Of a DNA stretch of 64,000 bases, positions 55,701 through 64,000 are shown in pieces (within the stretch, counting starts at the first letter, position 1; each line of letters opens with the position of its first letter). Position numbers and translations under genes: made by a program. The stretch is from Elusimicrobiota bacterium (GTDB taxonomy: Bacteria; Elusimicrobiota; Elusimicrobia; FEN-1173). The stretch lies in contig JADKCG010000001.1 of the NCBI GenBank assembly GCA_016714745.1, positions 1 through 64,000 of the forward strand, given 5' to 3'. The notes below the pieces were generated by a model, which was not told the origin of the DNA, did not search any database, and saw nothing but the letters and a program-made list of their open reading frames with translations.

Positions 55701-58138
55701 CTTTGGCAGGGTCTTCCCACCACAGGCGGGGATCTCTCCGACTGGGAGGACAACTTCAGAGGGCCCAGGATCTTCCCCTGGCTTGGCACTCCCTTTGGAG
55801 CGTGGCCGGATCCACCGCCACAGTCGAGGAGGCCGTTTTGACATCAGGCAAAGGCCTCGTGGGGGAAGGTCTGTGGCGCCTAGGGGCCGGGAGCACGCTC
55901 TCGAAAGGGAAAAACGGATTGTGGGCCGTTCATTTCAAAAACGACTTAAGGAATATGCGTGTTGGTCCTCTTCAGCTGTTCGGGGGCCTCTCGTTCGATG
56001 GAAATGTCTCGTCCCGAGATCAGACGGTGAGCGGCGTGATGGGAGCGCAATCGCTGTGGATTAACCAGCGATTTTTTGATCAACCCCTCGCGGATTTTCG
56101 TTTATCAAAAGAAGCGGTGTTGTTTTCTCCCTTCCCGGGGGCCAGAGCTTTTGTTCAAGGACGGGTTCGTTTTGACCGTTGGCCGCAAACCTTCTTTGAA
56201 AACTTGACGTTGTGGGACAACGGTCGTCGAATTCTGGCCTTAGCCGGGGAACTGGGGCCCGGGGCGTGGGACTTTTCTTTGCAGGGGTGGGGACTTCAGG
56301 CGGAGTCCCTTCTGACCTTGGCGGATTTCAATTGGCCCCTCAGCGGCCCCTGGACAGTGAAGGTGCGGGGGCAAGGATCTTTTCAGTCGCCGGATGTTCA
56401 GGCCGAGATCTTGGGCGGGCCGGGCCGGATCGGTCCGATCCCCTATGACCAATTGGCGGCTCAGGCCCATTGGGTGGGCGAGGCGGTTGATGTTCAAGGG
56501 TTGCGATTGTCTCGACGGAAAGGGTACTTATTGACGGGGGAAGGCCGGTTCCCTGTTCGGGATGTGCCCGGTCTCCGTCAACCTCAGGCCCAGTTTAACC
56601 TCCATTTGACGGAGGGGAAACTGGGTGTGCTGAAAGAGGTGTGGCCCCTGTGCCGATCGGCCCAGGGGATTTTCTCCGGTGACCTACGGGTGGAACCTGG
56701 AAAAACGTCTCCGCAGGTGACGGGGTTTTTTCGGGTGCAGGACGGGCGAATGGATTTGTCTTCTTATGCGCCTCGCGTCAGGGATTTAAACGCGTTGGTC
56801 ACTTTTCAAAATGATCGCGCGCGGGTGGATCACGCGCGGGCTCGGGTGGGGTCCGGTTGGATCGAAATGGCCGGAGACGTTGGGATCCAGGGTCTTTCGC
56901 CCGTGGAGTATGATCTTTCGATTCAGTCGGACGGGCGCCGTGGGGTGGCGGTGGAAGTGCCCCAGCTCAGCGTGCCGCCGGGCCCTTTGTTGGGACGGTT
57001 CTCGTTCTTATCGGAAAAGCTGAAAGGGATTTCGTCTGGGGAACCCCGTGTGTCTCTCCGCGTGAAGGGGCCCCATGGAAAGCATGTGATCACCGGCGAG
57101 GCGGTTTTAGAGGAGACCCATTTCACTTACCCCCCGTCGAGCACCAGTTTTGGGGGAATCCCGGGACCCCTCTGGTGGCGGAACTTCTGGCGGTTGGCCG
57201 CGTGGGACATCCAATTCAAATCCGGCAAAGAAACCTGGTATCGCAACGAATACGTCAATGTGCGGTTGGACGGAGGGCTCCACTTAAACGGGACTTCCGG
57301 GGACTGGGCGGTGAACGGTCGTGTGGCGGCGAAAGAAGGGGCCATTAATTATTTGGGCCAGATCTTTCAAGTCAAGCGGGGCGATTTCGAGTTGGTGACC
57401 TCCTCGGGGACGGGCACGCTGGGCACGCTGAGCGGAATTCATTCGTATCTTTCCGGGGAAGCCGAACGCGTGGTGACGACCGTGGACGCTCGAGGTTTAT
57501 CGACGGATGACACCCTTTCTCTGGTCGTGGATCGGGCGTTGTTGTCGGAGATGCAACCGCGTTTCGTTTCACGCAACAACCCTGATCTGAAATCCGATCG
57601 AGTGGCCATGAAGGCCCTGGGGGTCTCGAGTGAAAAGCAAGGGACGCCCGCCGAGAGGGATTTGCTCTTTCGGGCGGGTCTTGTCCAGTTGGTGGGGGCC
57701 AGCGCCGCTCCCCTGGCCAATCGGTTGGCTCAGAAATTGGGAATTGGTATGATATCTCCGATTTATGAGCCGCCGGAGTCGCAAGAGACTGTCCCGACGG
57801 CCGCCCCCGTGGTTGCGAACAGTGGATCTTCCTCGAAAACCAGCCCTTTGTCCGACTACCTTCGGGGGGCCGGCGCCTCGGCGCGAATTCGGGTAACCGA
57901 CCGATTGTCCGGGGTGTATAAGGTCAAGGTGGACGAAGCGAAAAGCCAAACCTACTTCCGCGATCAAGTGGAAATCATTCTGCGAATTAAAGGAAGCCTG
58001 CATGTTCGCGCCAGCACAGAACTGGATTCAGAAGCCCAGCTCGGCCAACCGCCGGAACGGCGCGCCAGTCTTGAGAACCTCTGGCGTTTCGGTTTGCCGC
58101 GACGTAAGAATAAAGAAAGTTCAGGCACGGTGAAATGA
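52760..58138 (+). CDS. tamB: TamB/AsmA-like translocation and assembly protein
   Basis: 1792 residues. One N-terminal signal anchor (LLGLLFFALAGAVGWTFWI) is followed by an AsmA-like region (IRLDSLSLHPLLLRIVATGV) and a very long, beta-rich, repetitive periplasmic body typical of the bridge-like lipid transport/TamB superfamily. The C-terminal DUF490 domain is seen near residues 1500-1760 (VNVRLDGGLHLNG, GAINYLGQIFQVKRGDFEL, LSDYLRGAGASARIRV, RITDRLSGVYKVKVDEAK-like end). TamB spans the periplasm with a BamA-family partner, and bamA overlaps its stop by four bases. Larger than the E. coli protein (1259 residues). Confidence 0.9.
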   Translation: MRWRLLGLLFFALAGAVGWTFWIRPEAELWIKKKIETVLSQRVGQDIRLDSLSLHPLLLRIVATGVRVGPAEDPFFTCKRWAFYTAPSSEASPLSLFLLTFARSDLDSPFVRLPAFSNQGFSFPAQWWRDLPLHRVAWRNGTIKIPLNPSGVPLSVSNSLGALHLSPAGFLLNVRGDSSVGTFRLGLQGNESLRLGAHLDVRVEGQLDNAPLEFFSPWLPAEVGRFLGVGHLSVNATMKDLQRDTLSLENVGWALEAKVKDSIWFPPESRPKDLGVPFEGEVSFRPGRADLKRVRLFGVLGVNGLVSSGRGGRLDLAWQGEKLSLSDLKESGVGLFRSIPPRGTLTTQGTITGTLDHPVAVWTATLRDAGYPGILFPELTGRGAWKDDWLSLEIKGMSGQFEVGGTLLPPGRGAPLGRVWTVRAAALDLSELANRNGWLRMGGLLTGSFSLVKTSDPWPKAEGKLRIDDFAWGVHRETAPVEGRLQLDSSGLRVKGAGGAFDLDVRRSSGVWRMDRLVYDVGALRMWGQGFLKDLDGNMQLEAGVLGVRLSDIPPLSKRFPFVEGTLSSEGRWHGRWDDPVFMGSVHAENVRWRPGGKVHRGLAGLRGGRGGVTVTGFQWDDHVRGEGSWLFGQGGQVSLDVEPSNGEDLFDFLTSSGAVGGVFSGKVSLRSSDRPGVEGWCRIHGERGHWGAIPFEDAKLVVFFRGPRVEVELLDVRQPNGFFRSVGVISRRPLNPAMPGVVWEGRGSGESSAMTVGPLVLSGSWTARGFSRLREGLGAGELHGDFVTMEGQSRRFEHGPLVSLGDVQAKFSWSNALFRLDELILARGGRAEGEVAADGQGLRGRLRLKDVSLSSLFPSLSRVKEVRFGRLNGEGILTGSLSAPQVELTAALSGAGWKEVGVEGDVQVRWKEGLEVPRLSLRFPEGGSLLFSGEWHPDSPERGTSTFRLEGRLDPTSLGPLLRSFKLGDSWGGSIDGRISLAGSSHHRRGSLRLGGQLQRAQDLPLAWHSLWSVAGSTATVEEAVLTSGKGLVGEGLWRLGAGSTLSKGKNGLWAVHFKNDLRNMRVGPLQLFGGLSFDGNVSSRDQTVSGVMGAQSLWINQRFFDQPLADFRLSKEAVLFSPFPGARAFVQGRVRFDRWPQTFFENLTLWDNGRRILALAGELGPGAWDFSLQGWGLQAESLLTLADFNWPLSGPWTVKVRGQGSFQSPDVQAEILGGPGRIGPIPYDQLAAQAHWVGEAVDVQGLRLSRRKGYLLTGEGRFPVRDVPGLRQPQAQFNLHLTEGKLGVLKEVWPLCRSAQGIFSGDLRVEPGKTSPQVTGFFRVQDGRMDLSSYAPRVRDLNALVTFQNDRARVDHARARVGSGWIEMAGDVGIQGLSPVEYDLSIQSDGRRGVAVEVPQLSVPPGPLLGRFSFLSEKLKGISSGEPRVSLRVKGPHGKHVITGEAVLEETHFTYPPSSTSFGGIPGPLWWRNFWRLAAWDIQFKSGKETWYRNEYVNVRLDGGLHLNGTSGDWAVNGRVAAKEGAINYLGQIFQVKRGDFELVTSSGTGTLGTLSGIHSYLSGEAERVVTTVDARGLSTDDTLSLVVDRALLSEMQPRFVSRNNPDLKSDRVAMKALGVSSEKQGTPAERDLLFRAGLVQLVGASAAPLANRLAQKLGIGMISPIYEPPESQETVPTAAPVVANSGSSSKTSPLSDYLRGAGASARIRVTDRLSGVYKVKVDEAKSQTYFRDQVEIILRIKGSLHVRASTELDSEAQLGQPPERRASLENLWRFGLPRRKNKESSGTVK

Positions 58139-60463
58139 GCCGTTATAAATCGTTTTTCCTTTTTTGCCTTCTTGCGTCTGTTCGGCTCATGGCGGAGGAC
58201 GCTCCGCCTCCGCCCGACATCCCTCCCACCGTTGCCCAGATCTCGGTGGAAGGCAACAAATATTCTAAGGCCAACGCGGTTCTCTCCAAAGTCAAAGTGC
58301 GAAAAGGCGATGTGGTCACAGACCCGGCCTTTCGAGGGGACGTGGATCGATTGCTGGAATCGGGCCTCTACGAAGACGTCCAAGTCGCCGTCGAGGATGT
58401 GCCCGGCCGAAAAGACGCTCGGGGCGCGGGGAAAGTGCGCGTCATCTTTAAAATCAAAGAACGGCCGGTGATCCGGCGTGGATTTCAAAGGAAATCGAAA
58501 ACTCGCGGATTCGAAATTCCGCGACGGTCTCGTCTCCAAAGTGGACGAACCCTACGATCGGTTCAAAGCCGCCCAAGATGTTTCCAAGATTTTGTCGGTC
58601 TACCATGACGAAGGATACCTGGAGGCCCAGGCCGAATCCTATACCTCCCTGGATTCCCGTACCAACAAGGTGATCCTCACCTATTTCCTTACGGACGGAC
58701 AGCGCGTCACGATTAAAGACGTTATGGTCGAGGGGGCTCAAGCCTTCTCCATCGGGGCCGTTCAAAAAAAATTAAAGAATACCAAGAAGAAAAAAGTTTT
58801 TAAAGAAGACACGTTTAATGATGACGTGGCCCTTCTTGTGGAGGCTTACCGCAATAAGGGGTTCCTTGAAGTCACTGTGGACAGCCGTCGCCGCGTTTTT
58901 ACCCCCGACCACGATAAAGTGACTCTTTTCCTCGTGATTAACGAAGGTCGCCGTTATACCGTTGGTTCTTTCTCTTTCGAAGGAGCCCTGTTGTACACCA
59001 ACGCCGAACTTCGAAAAGCCGTGACCTTGGTGCCCGGCAAACTCTATGAGCAATCCAAGTTGGATGAGTCTTTGCGCAATCTGCAAGATCTTTACGCGAA
59101 CAAAGGATACTTGCGGGCCGAAGTCACGCCAGAGACTCGAACGAAACCGCTTGACGAGGGGCGGGGAACCGTGGACTTGCTTTTTTCTGTTGTGGAAAGT
59201 TCCGTGGTGTATGTCGACCGAATTTATGTCGATGGGAACACTTATACCAAAGAAAAGGTGATCCGCCGGGAAGTCCTGCTCACGAGCGGGGACGTTTTTT
59301 CCGCTGTTAAAATGCGGCGGACGGTGGAAAAACTTTATAACTTGGGGTTCTTAGAAGATGTGCAAGTGGACGTCCAGCAACCGCGATCACCGGAACGGGC
59401 CGATGTCGTTTTTTCCGTGAAAGAGGGGAAACCGGGGGTCCTTTCCGCCGGGGCCGGTTTTTCAAGTTTGGACGGTCTGGTGGGAACCCTGCAAGTTCAA
59501 CACACGAACATTTTCGGTCTGGGCCAACGGGTCAACGTTATGTGGGAGTTCGGAAAAAAACGACAGAATTATGAGCTCGGATGGACGGAGCCGTGGTTTT
59601 TGAACAAGCCCATGAGTTTCGGCGTGGACGTGTTTGACACCGTGAGGACCCTTCCTTTTCAAGGAGACACGTTCGCTTACAAAAAAGGCAACCGCGGGTT
59701 GGGCATTCGTCTCGGCCCGCGCCTGTCGGATCAGCTTTCGTTGATCGAGAACTACAATTACGAACGGGTTCGGGTTTTTGACATCCAGCCGGCGTTCATC
59801 CCCGACGGCGTGAAGCCCGCCGCGGAGGTGATCCCTCCGTCCGATGATATAAAATCGGCGGTGACCACCGGCGTGGTCTGGGAAACGCGGGATTATGTCT
59901 TTGACGCGACCCGAGGCGGGCGGCACAGCGCGACCCTGGAATACGCCGGTGGGCCGTTGGGGGGAGACCTGAACTATTACAAACCCGAACTTTCGGTCGC
60001 CCGGTATTTTCCAACTTTTTGGAAATTTGTCTTCACTCTTTCGGCCCGGGGAGCGTTTATCAAAAATTTACGAAAAACCGAACAGCCCGTGGCGTTCTCC
60101 GAACTGTTCCGCATCGGCGGCGTGGACACGGTCCGCGGGTACCAAAGCGGTGAAGTGGGAGTCGACGGGGGGCGGGTGTATACGGTCTTTAACGGTGAAT
60201 ATAAGTTCCCCATTGTGCAGGAGAATAAAAGGACCATTCTCCAAGGGGCTCTGTTCGCCGACCTCGGAGGGTGCTGGTCCAGTTTGCACACCGTCAACAT
60301 GGGCGTGGGCTCGCAACCCAATGAGATGAAAGCCGGCGTCGGGTTCGGCATCCGTTTCAAAACCCCCGTTTTTCCCATTCGCCTCGACTGGGGCTGGGCC
60401 CTCAACCGCACCCCCGATCAACCCAAAAGCCAATTCTACTTCACCATCGGAAATATTTTCTAA
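58135..60463 (+). CDS. bamA: outer-membrane protein assembly factor BamA (frameshifted)
   Basis: About 775 residues after removing one G at 58475-58476, which restores ERPVIRVDFKGNRKL. The signal peptide ends at SVRLMA/ED. Five POTRA-type modules follow, for example ISVEGNKYSKANAVLSKVKV and VDRIYVDGNTYTKEKVIRRE. The C-terminal 16-strand barrel (from about residue 430) has the GGVDTVRGYQSGEVG lid motif and ends FYFTIGNIF, the beta-signal with terminal Phe. BamA folds and inserts outer-membrane proteins. Overlap with tamB could mean it is the TamA-like partner, but length and five POTRAs favour BamA. Confidence 0.93.
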
Positions 60464-60523
60464 ATTTGGGACGTCCCCCGATGAACCCCTCAGTGTCCGG
60501 TTAATCGGGCAATGACGGTTTAT

Positions 60524-61324
60524 TTATTTTTTTGAGGCAAAACGGTGGGCGGCCTTGAATCCTTGCACAGCGTCGTTCCAACTTATTTTTTTCCCTTCGG
60601 CGACTTTCCTGGGTTTGTAGGTGATGGGGTATTCCGTAAAAGAGTAGCCTCCTCGGGCGATTTTCACGGCAATCTCCGCCTCAATTTCAAACCCATTCGA
60701 AATCAATCCCAACCCGCGCCAGACCGCGGTGGACATGAGTTTGGCCCCGGTGTAACAGTCTGTGTAAGAAGAGGCACAGAGGAGATTGATCCAGGTCGTT
60801 AAAAGTTTGTTGCCCAGCAGGAACCGCCAGTAGATGCGGGGGTTGGGTTTTAGAAAACGTGACCCAAAGACGACCTTGGCATTGTTTTGACGGGCAAATT
60901 TCAAGAGTTCCACGTAATCGTTGGGGTCGTATTCGAGATCAGCGTCTTGCACCGCGGCATAAGACCCCATTGCCTTGGTCAGCGCCGTCCGCAGGGCACC
61001 GCCCTTGCCCTGGTTTTTGTTGTGGAGCAACAGAACTGTTCCGTTTCTGGGATTTTCCGTCAACGCCCCCCGCGTTCCATCTGTTGACCCGTCATCCACG
61101 ACAATGATTTCTTTCGCTAGGGGCACCGCGGCAAGTTTGTCCAAGGCGGCCTTAATCAAGGGACGTTCATTAAAGACGGGGACCAAAAACGAAATCAGGG
61201 GTTTTGTTTCGGTTCGCCGGTCATAGGCGACGGTTGTTCCGAATTCGTCCGCGACAGAAGGCGGCGCGGCCCCAGCCCCCAGGGCATCCTTCTTCTCTTT
61301 CATTTCCATTTCATAAAAATCCAT
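60524..61324 (-). CDS. family 2 glycosyltransferase (polyprenyl-phosphate type)
   Basis: 266 residues. After about 35 disordered residues comes a GT-A domain: ISFLVPVFNERPLIKAALDK, IIVVDDGSTDGT, KNQGKGGALRTALTKA and VQDADLEYDPNDY (DxD). TDCYTGAKLMS and IARGGYSFTEYPITYKPR are usual in dolichol/undecaprenyl-phosphate glycosyltransferases. The ATG at 61324 lies seven bases from TACAAT on the same strand; another ATG at 61333 overlaps that box. Divergent from rimI. It may serve the glycan cluster at a distance. Confidence 0.86.
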   Translation of the reverse strand: MDFYEMEMKEKKDALGAGAAPPSVADEFGTTVAYDRRTETKPLISFLVPVFNERPLIKAALDKLAAVPLAKEIIVVDDGSTDGTRGALTENPRNGTVLLLHNKNQGKGGALRTALTKAMGSYAAVQDADLEYDPNDYVELLKFARQNNAKVVFGSRFLKPNPRIYWRFLLGNKLLTTWINLLCASSYTDCYTGAKLMSTAVWRGLGLISNGFEIEAEIAVKIARGGYSFTEYPITYKPRKVAEGKKISWNDAVQGFKAAHRFASKK

Positions 61325-61371
61325 GACACCCATTGTATCTTATCTGTGTAGCTGGAAACGCATTAGCATCG

Positions 61372-61377
61372 TATAAT
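61372..61377 (+). promoter_or_regulatory. -10 box of rimI, placed for a leaderless mRNA
   Basis: A perfect TATAAT ends six bases before the rimI ATG. No convincing -35 is seen. Confidence 0.5.
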
Positions 61378-61383
61378 AGACGT

Positions 61384-61917
61384 ATGCAAACAGCGAGGGA
61401 AACTCAAAGCGTGTGGCGTATCGCGGCGAGGGAAGATGTTCCTGCCCTCCTTGAGATCGAGCGGGCCTCTTTTGCCACCCCGTGGACTCTTGGTGAGATC
61501 GAAGAGGAACTGGACAAGCCTTTGGCCCGGGTCTGGGTGGCGGAAGTGGGCGCGCGCGTCGCGGCTTTTGGGATTCAGTGGTTCGTTGTGGGGGAAGCTC
61601 AACTGGCGAACATCGCCGTGCATCCGGATTTTCGGGGGCATGGCCTGGGAAAACAAATGATGAACCGTCTTCTTTCGGAAGCTCAGTCCGAGGGAATGGA
61701 AAAAATGACCCTGGAAGTCCGCACCGGAAACACGGCCGCCATTGAGCTTTACCGTCTGTTGGGATTTGTGGAAACCAGCCGCCGCCCTCATTTTTACGAA
61801 GACCAAGATGAGGCCATTTTGATGGAGAAAAAAATTGATCCCCTACGGTCAGAAGGACGTTTCTGTTGTGAAGGAATCGAACGAATCGAATTCAGTTGCG
61901 CGCCGTGCGTTTTCTAA
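61384..61917 (+). CDS. rimI: ribosomal protein S18-alanine N-acetyltransferase-like (RimI)
   Basis: 177-residue GNAT acetyltransferase. ALLEIERASFATPWTLGEIE, LANIAVHPDFRGHGLGKQMM (acetyl-CoA pyrophosphate loop R-G-x-G-x-G) and LEVRTGNTAAIELYRLLGF match RimI, which acetylates the N-terminus of S18. The protein proper ends at about ILMEKK; the last 25 residues look like read-through, so a base may be missing in the A7 run that starts near 61826. ATG 61384 begins close to the domain. Confidence 0.85.
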   Translation: MQTARETQSVWRIAAREDVPALLEIERASFATPWTLGEIEEELDKPLARVWVAEVGARVAAFGIQWFVVGEAQLANIAVHPDFRGHGLGKQMMNRLLSEAQSEGMEKMTLEVRTGNTAAIELYRLLGFVETSRRPHFYEDQDEAILMEKKIDPLRSEGRFCCEGIERIEFSCAPCVF

Positions 61918-64000
61918 TAGAAAGTGTTTTTTACATGTCTTCACCTTGATGGCGATTTCTTTTCTTGTCCCCACGTTTTCTTTCGCCACAGAATCTCCCT
62001 GGGACTCTTATCGTCTCTATCTGCGCGGACTATTGGACGCGTATGAAGGGCGCCCGGTTCAGGCCATGGGGGCCTATCAGGAAGTTTTGCGGCGGGACCC
62101 CAACGCGGGGTTTCTGAACGAGTCCCTGGCTGATGTTGCACTGGCGGCCGGTCGGGAAGACGTGGCGTTGGCCGCCGCCCAGCAGGCGGTGGCCCTTTCC
62201 ACATCGAACGCCAACGCCTATCTTCTTCTGGGTCGTGTGCACTTGGCTCGAGGGGAAAACAACGCCGCCCAGATCGCTTTTGAGGAGGCGCTCAAAATCG
62301 ACCCTTCCAACGTTGAAGCGCTGGGCTGGGCCGCCAGCCGCCGCCAGATCGTGGACCCTCAGGGAGCCCGTCAGCTCTATGAGAAATTTCTTATATCCAA
62401 CCCGGATGCCGACAGGGTTCTCTCGAGCCTTGGCGAAATTCAGCAAAAGCAAGGGGACTATTCCGCGGCAGAAGCCTCCTTCAAAAAGAGTCTCGCGTCG
62501 GATCCTGACAATGCAGAGGCCCAGCTCGGTTTGGCCGGTCTTTACGACGTGCGGGGCGATACGGCGGCGGCGATCATGGCCTATGAGACCTATTTGGAAG
62601 GAAACCCGGACACGGTCGAAGTCTTGACCCGATTGGGGCAACTGTACTACATGTCCAGTCGCGTCGCTGAGGCGCAGGACGTTTTAGACCGCGCGGTTCG
62701 GCTTTCTCCGGAAAACAGGGCAGTCCATTTCTGGCGAGCCCTTGTGGCTCAGGAGGAGCGCCAGTGGGACGACGCTGTCCGCTACATGGAAATCGCCGCG
62801 AAGAACAATTCAGAACCAGGGATCCTTTTGCGCCTGGCTTCTTACGCTCACCACCAGGGAAAAACGAAAGAAATGATCCGGATTTTGAAACGTCTGCAAC
62901 GGAGCCAGCCGGAGAATCCCGATTTCATGTTTTACCTGGCCTTGGCCTATGAAGACGAGGGAAAATCCCGTTCCGCCATTCATTGGCTCAACCGCGCTCT
63001 CGCCCAAAACCCCGACCAACCCGATGTCCATTTTCATTTGGCGATCAATTGGGACAAACGGAAACGCTTCAATCAGGTGGAAACGCATCTCTTGCGAACC
63101 ATCGATTTGGATCCCAAAAATGCCCTGGCGCTGAACTATCTGGGCTACAGTTGGGTGGATAGAAACGTCAGACTTCCGGAAGCCCTCTCCCTTATTGAAC
63201 GGGCGGTCGCCTTAGACCCAAAAAATCTGGCCTATCGGGATTCTTTGGGGTGGGCTTACTTTCGATTAGGCCGGTTTTCTGAGGCGGAGACCATTCTGGG
63301 GCGGGTTGTTCATCCCGCCAACGACCCCGTGGTGTGGGCCCATTACGGCGATGTGCTCAATGCATTGGGGCGCGGGCCGGAAGCGGTGAGGGCCTGGCAG
63401 GAGGGTCTTCTGCTCAGTCCCAATGATCGGGACCTCCTGAAACGGCTGGGAGAAAACGGTCGCCCGACTCGCGTCATGCCTCTTTCCGCTCCGCGGACAC
63501 TTTTGAAACGCGTGGAGGGAAATTACCGGCAGTTGTCCGCTCTTTCGGGATTAGCCAACGTCAAGGTTAAAGCGGGAGGACGCACTGTGTCGGGGCAAGG
63601 ATTGTTTTATTACACGCGTCCGGATCTGTTTCGCTTAGAAGTGTTGGGCCCCTTCTTGGTCCCCCAGGCGGTATTGGTGTACAACGGGCAATCCCATTGG
63701 TCCCCAGCGGTATCGACGTCCGGCGAGGAAGGGCCTTGGTTGGCGCTCTGGGGGGACATTTTGTCGGGGGATTTCTTTAAGCGTTTCGATGATCCCAACG
63801 TTGAAGTCCGACAGGAGGGAACCACTCTCGTTTATATTTCCACAGGGGGGGAACTTCGGTTGGAGGCGCGGGAGAAAAGTGTGGTGGAGGCAAAGACAGT
63901 GACGGTGGGGGGCGACACGGTTTTCTTGAAATTTCGCTCTCCTCGCGAGGAGGAGGGGCTGATCCTTCCCCATGGGGTTGAAGGCCAGTCCGAACGGGGA
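61868..64000 (+). CDS. periplasmic TPR protein with LolA/LolB-like C-terminus, partial
   Basis: More than 711 residues; open at the right edge. From GTG 61868 the N-terminus (ARRAFSNRKCFLHVFTLMA, then ISFLVPTFSFA) reads as a signal peptide without a lipobox; ATG 61949 would lose most of it. About a dozen TPRs follow, for example AMGAYQEVLRRDPNAGF, AQIAFEEALKIDPSNVEALG and ALSLIERAVALDPKNLAYR. After about residue 540 comes a beta-rich segment, LSGLANVKVKAGGRTVSG, then RPDLFRLEVLGPFLVPQAVL. This resembles the LolA/LolB or DUF4292 lipoprotein-handling fold. Role in lipoprotein insertion is inference. Confidence 0.75.
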   Translation, partial: MKESNESNSVARRAFSNRKCFLHVFTLMAISFLVPTFSFATESPWDSYRLYLRGLLDAYEGRPVQAMGAYQEVLRRDPNAGFLNESLADVALAAGREDVALAAAQQAVALSTSNANAYLLLGRVHLARGENNAAQIAFEEALKIDPSNVEALGWAASRRQIVDPQGARQLYEKFLISNPDADRVLSSLGEIQQKQGDYSAAEASFKKSLASDPDNAEAQLGLAGLYDVRGDTAAAIMAYETYLEGNPDTVEVLTRLGQLYYMSSRVAEAQDVLDRAVRLSPENRAVHFWRALVAQEERQWDDAVRYMEIAAKNNSEPGILLRLASYAHHQGKTKEMIRILKRLQRSQPENPDFMFYLALAYEDEGKSRSAIHWLNRALAQNPDQPDVHFHLAINWDKRKRFNQVETHLLRTIDLDPKNALALNYLGYSWVDRNVRLPEALSLIERAVALDPKNLAYRDSLGWAYFRLGRFSEAETILGRVVHPANDPVVWAHYGDVLNALGRGPEAVRAWQEGLLLSPNDRDLLKRLGENGRPTRVMPLSAPRTLLKRVEGNYRQLSALSGLANVKVKAGGRTVSGQGLFYYTRPDLFRLEVLGPFLVPQAVLVYNGQSHWSPAVSTSGEEGPWLALWGDILSGDFFKRFDDPNVEVRQEGTTLVYISTGGELRLEAREKSVVEAKTVTVGGDTVFLKFRSPREEEGLILPHGVEGQSERG

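Noticed and set aside
1..64000. CRISPR arrays, prophage genes, restriction systems or transposases
   Set aside because: No regularly spaced repeats and no proteins of these families were seen on either strand.

Overview
The window reads as about 64 kb of chromosome from a diderm (Gram-negative type) bacterium of moderately high GC. It carries an outer-membrane secretin (PilQ), BamA, TamB, a LolCD-type exporter and a beta-barrel porin. The full type IV pilus set, a type III glutamine synthetase and lone two-component fragments would fit a deep-branching phylum such as Elusimicrobiota, but that placement is inference. I saw no rRNA, tRNA, CRISPR array or insertion sequence.

Layout. 1-12.4 kb: type IV pilus cluster (PilB-like ATPase, pilT, a receiver/SGNH-like fusion, pilC, pilA, pilD, pilM-N-O-P-Q and a TPR membrane protein). 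12.4-26.4 kb: tightly overlapping glycan cluster (two Wzy/ligase-type proteins with C-terminal TPRs, a TMTC-like GT-C protein with TPRs, other glycosyltransferases, a WecA-type initiating transferase, a flippase-like membrane protein, a methyltransferase and a mutase-like flavoprotein). 26.4-34.4 kb: thrC, a branched-chain amino acid ABC transporter (livJ, livHMGF) with an M23 peptidase between livJ and livH, and cinA. 34.4-39.8 kb: XRE regulator divergent from rsmA, then minus-strand degenerate EAL protein, porin, and CHASE4-HAMP sensor with a 63-aa partner. 39.9-46.9 kb: glnN, HPt protein, receiver protein with Cys motif, prfB with its programmed frameshift, HAMP stub, lone receiver, lysS. 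46.9-64 kb: envelope genes (lolC, lolD, tamB, bamA, a TPR protein with a LolB-like end) mixed with ilvE, clpC, a glycosyltransferase and rimI.

Two features colour the whole window. First, thirteen genes, several of them normally essential (lysS, bamA, rsmA), are broken by 15 one-base indels, nearly all in short homopolymers. The reading frames resume perfectly, so consensus errors are more likely than decay; the spans given here cover the whole intended genes. prfB is the exception: its frameshift is genuine. Second, a 109-bp repeat occurs twice at 93 percent identity (29.6 and 52.6 kb), and degraded GC-rich hairpins sit in several gaps.

Working together: the pilus machine sits next to a glycan pathway containing polymerase/ligase-like enzymes, so pilin or surface glycosylation is plausible. 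The right third looks like envelope assembly: BamA and TamB for outer-membrane proteins, LolCD and the LolB-like protein for lipoproteins.
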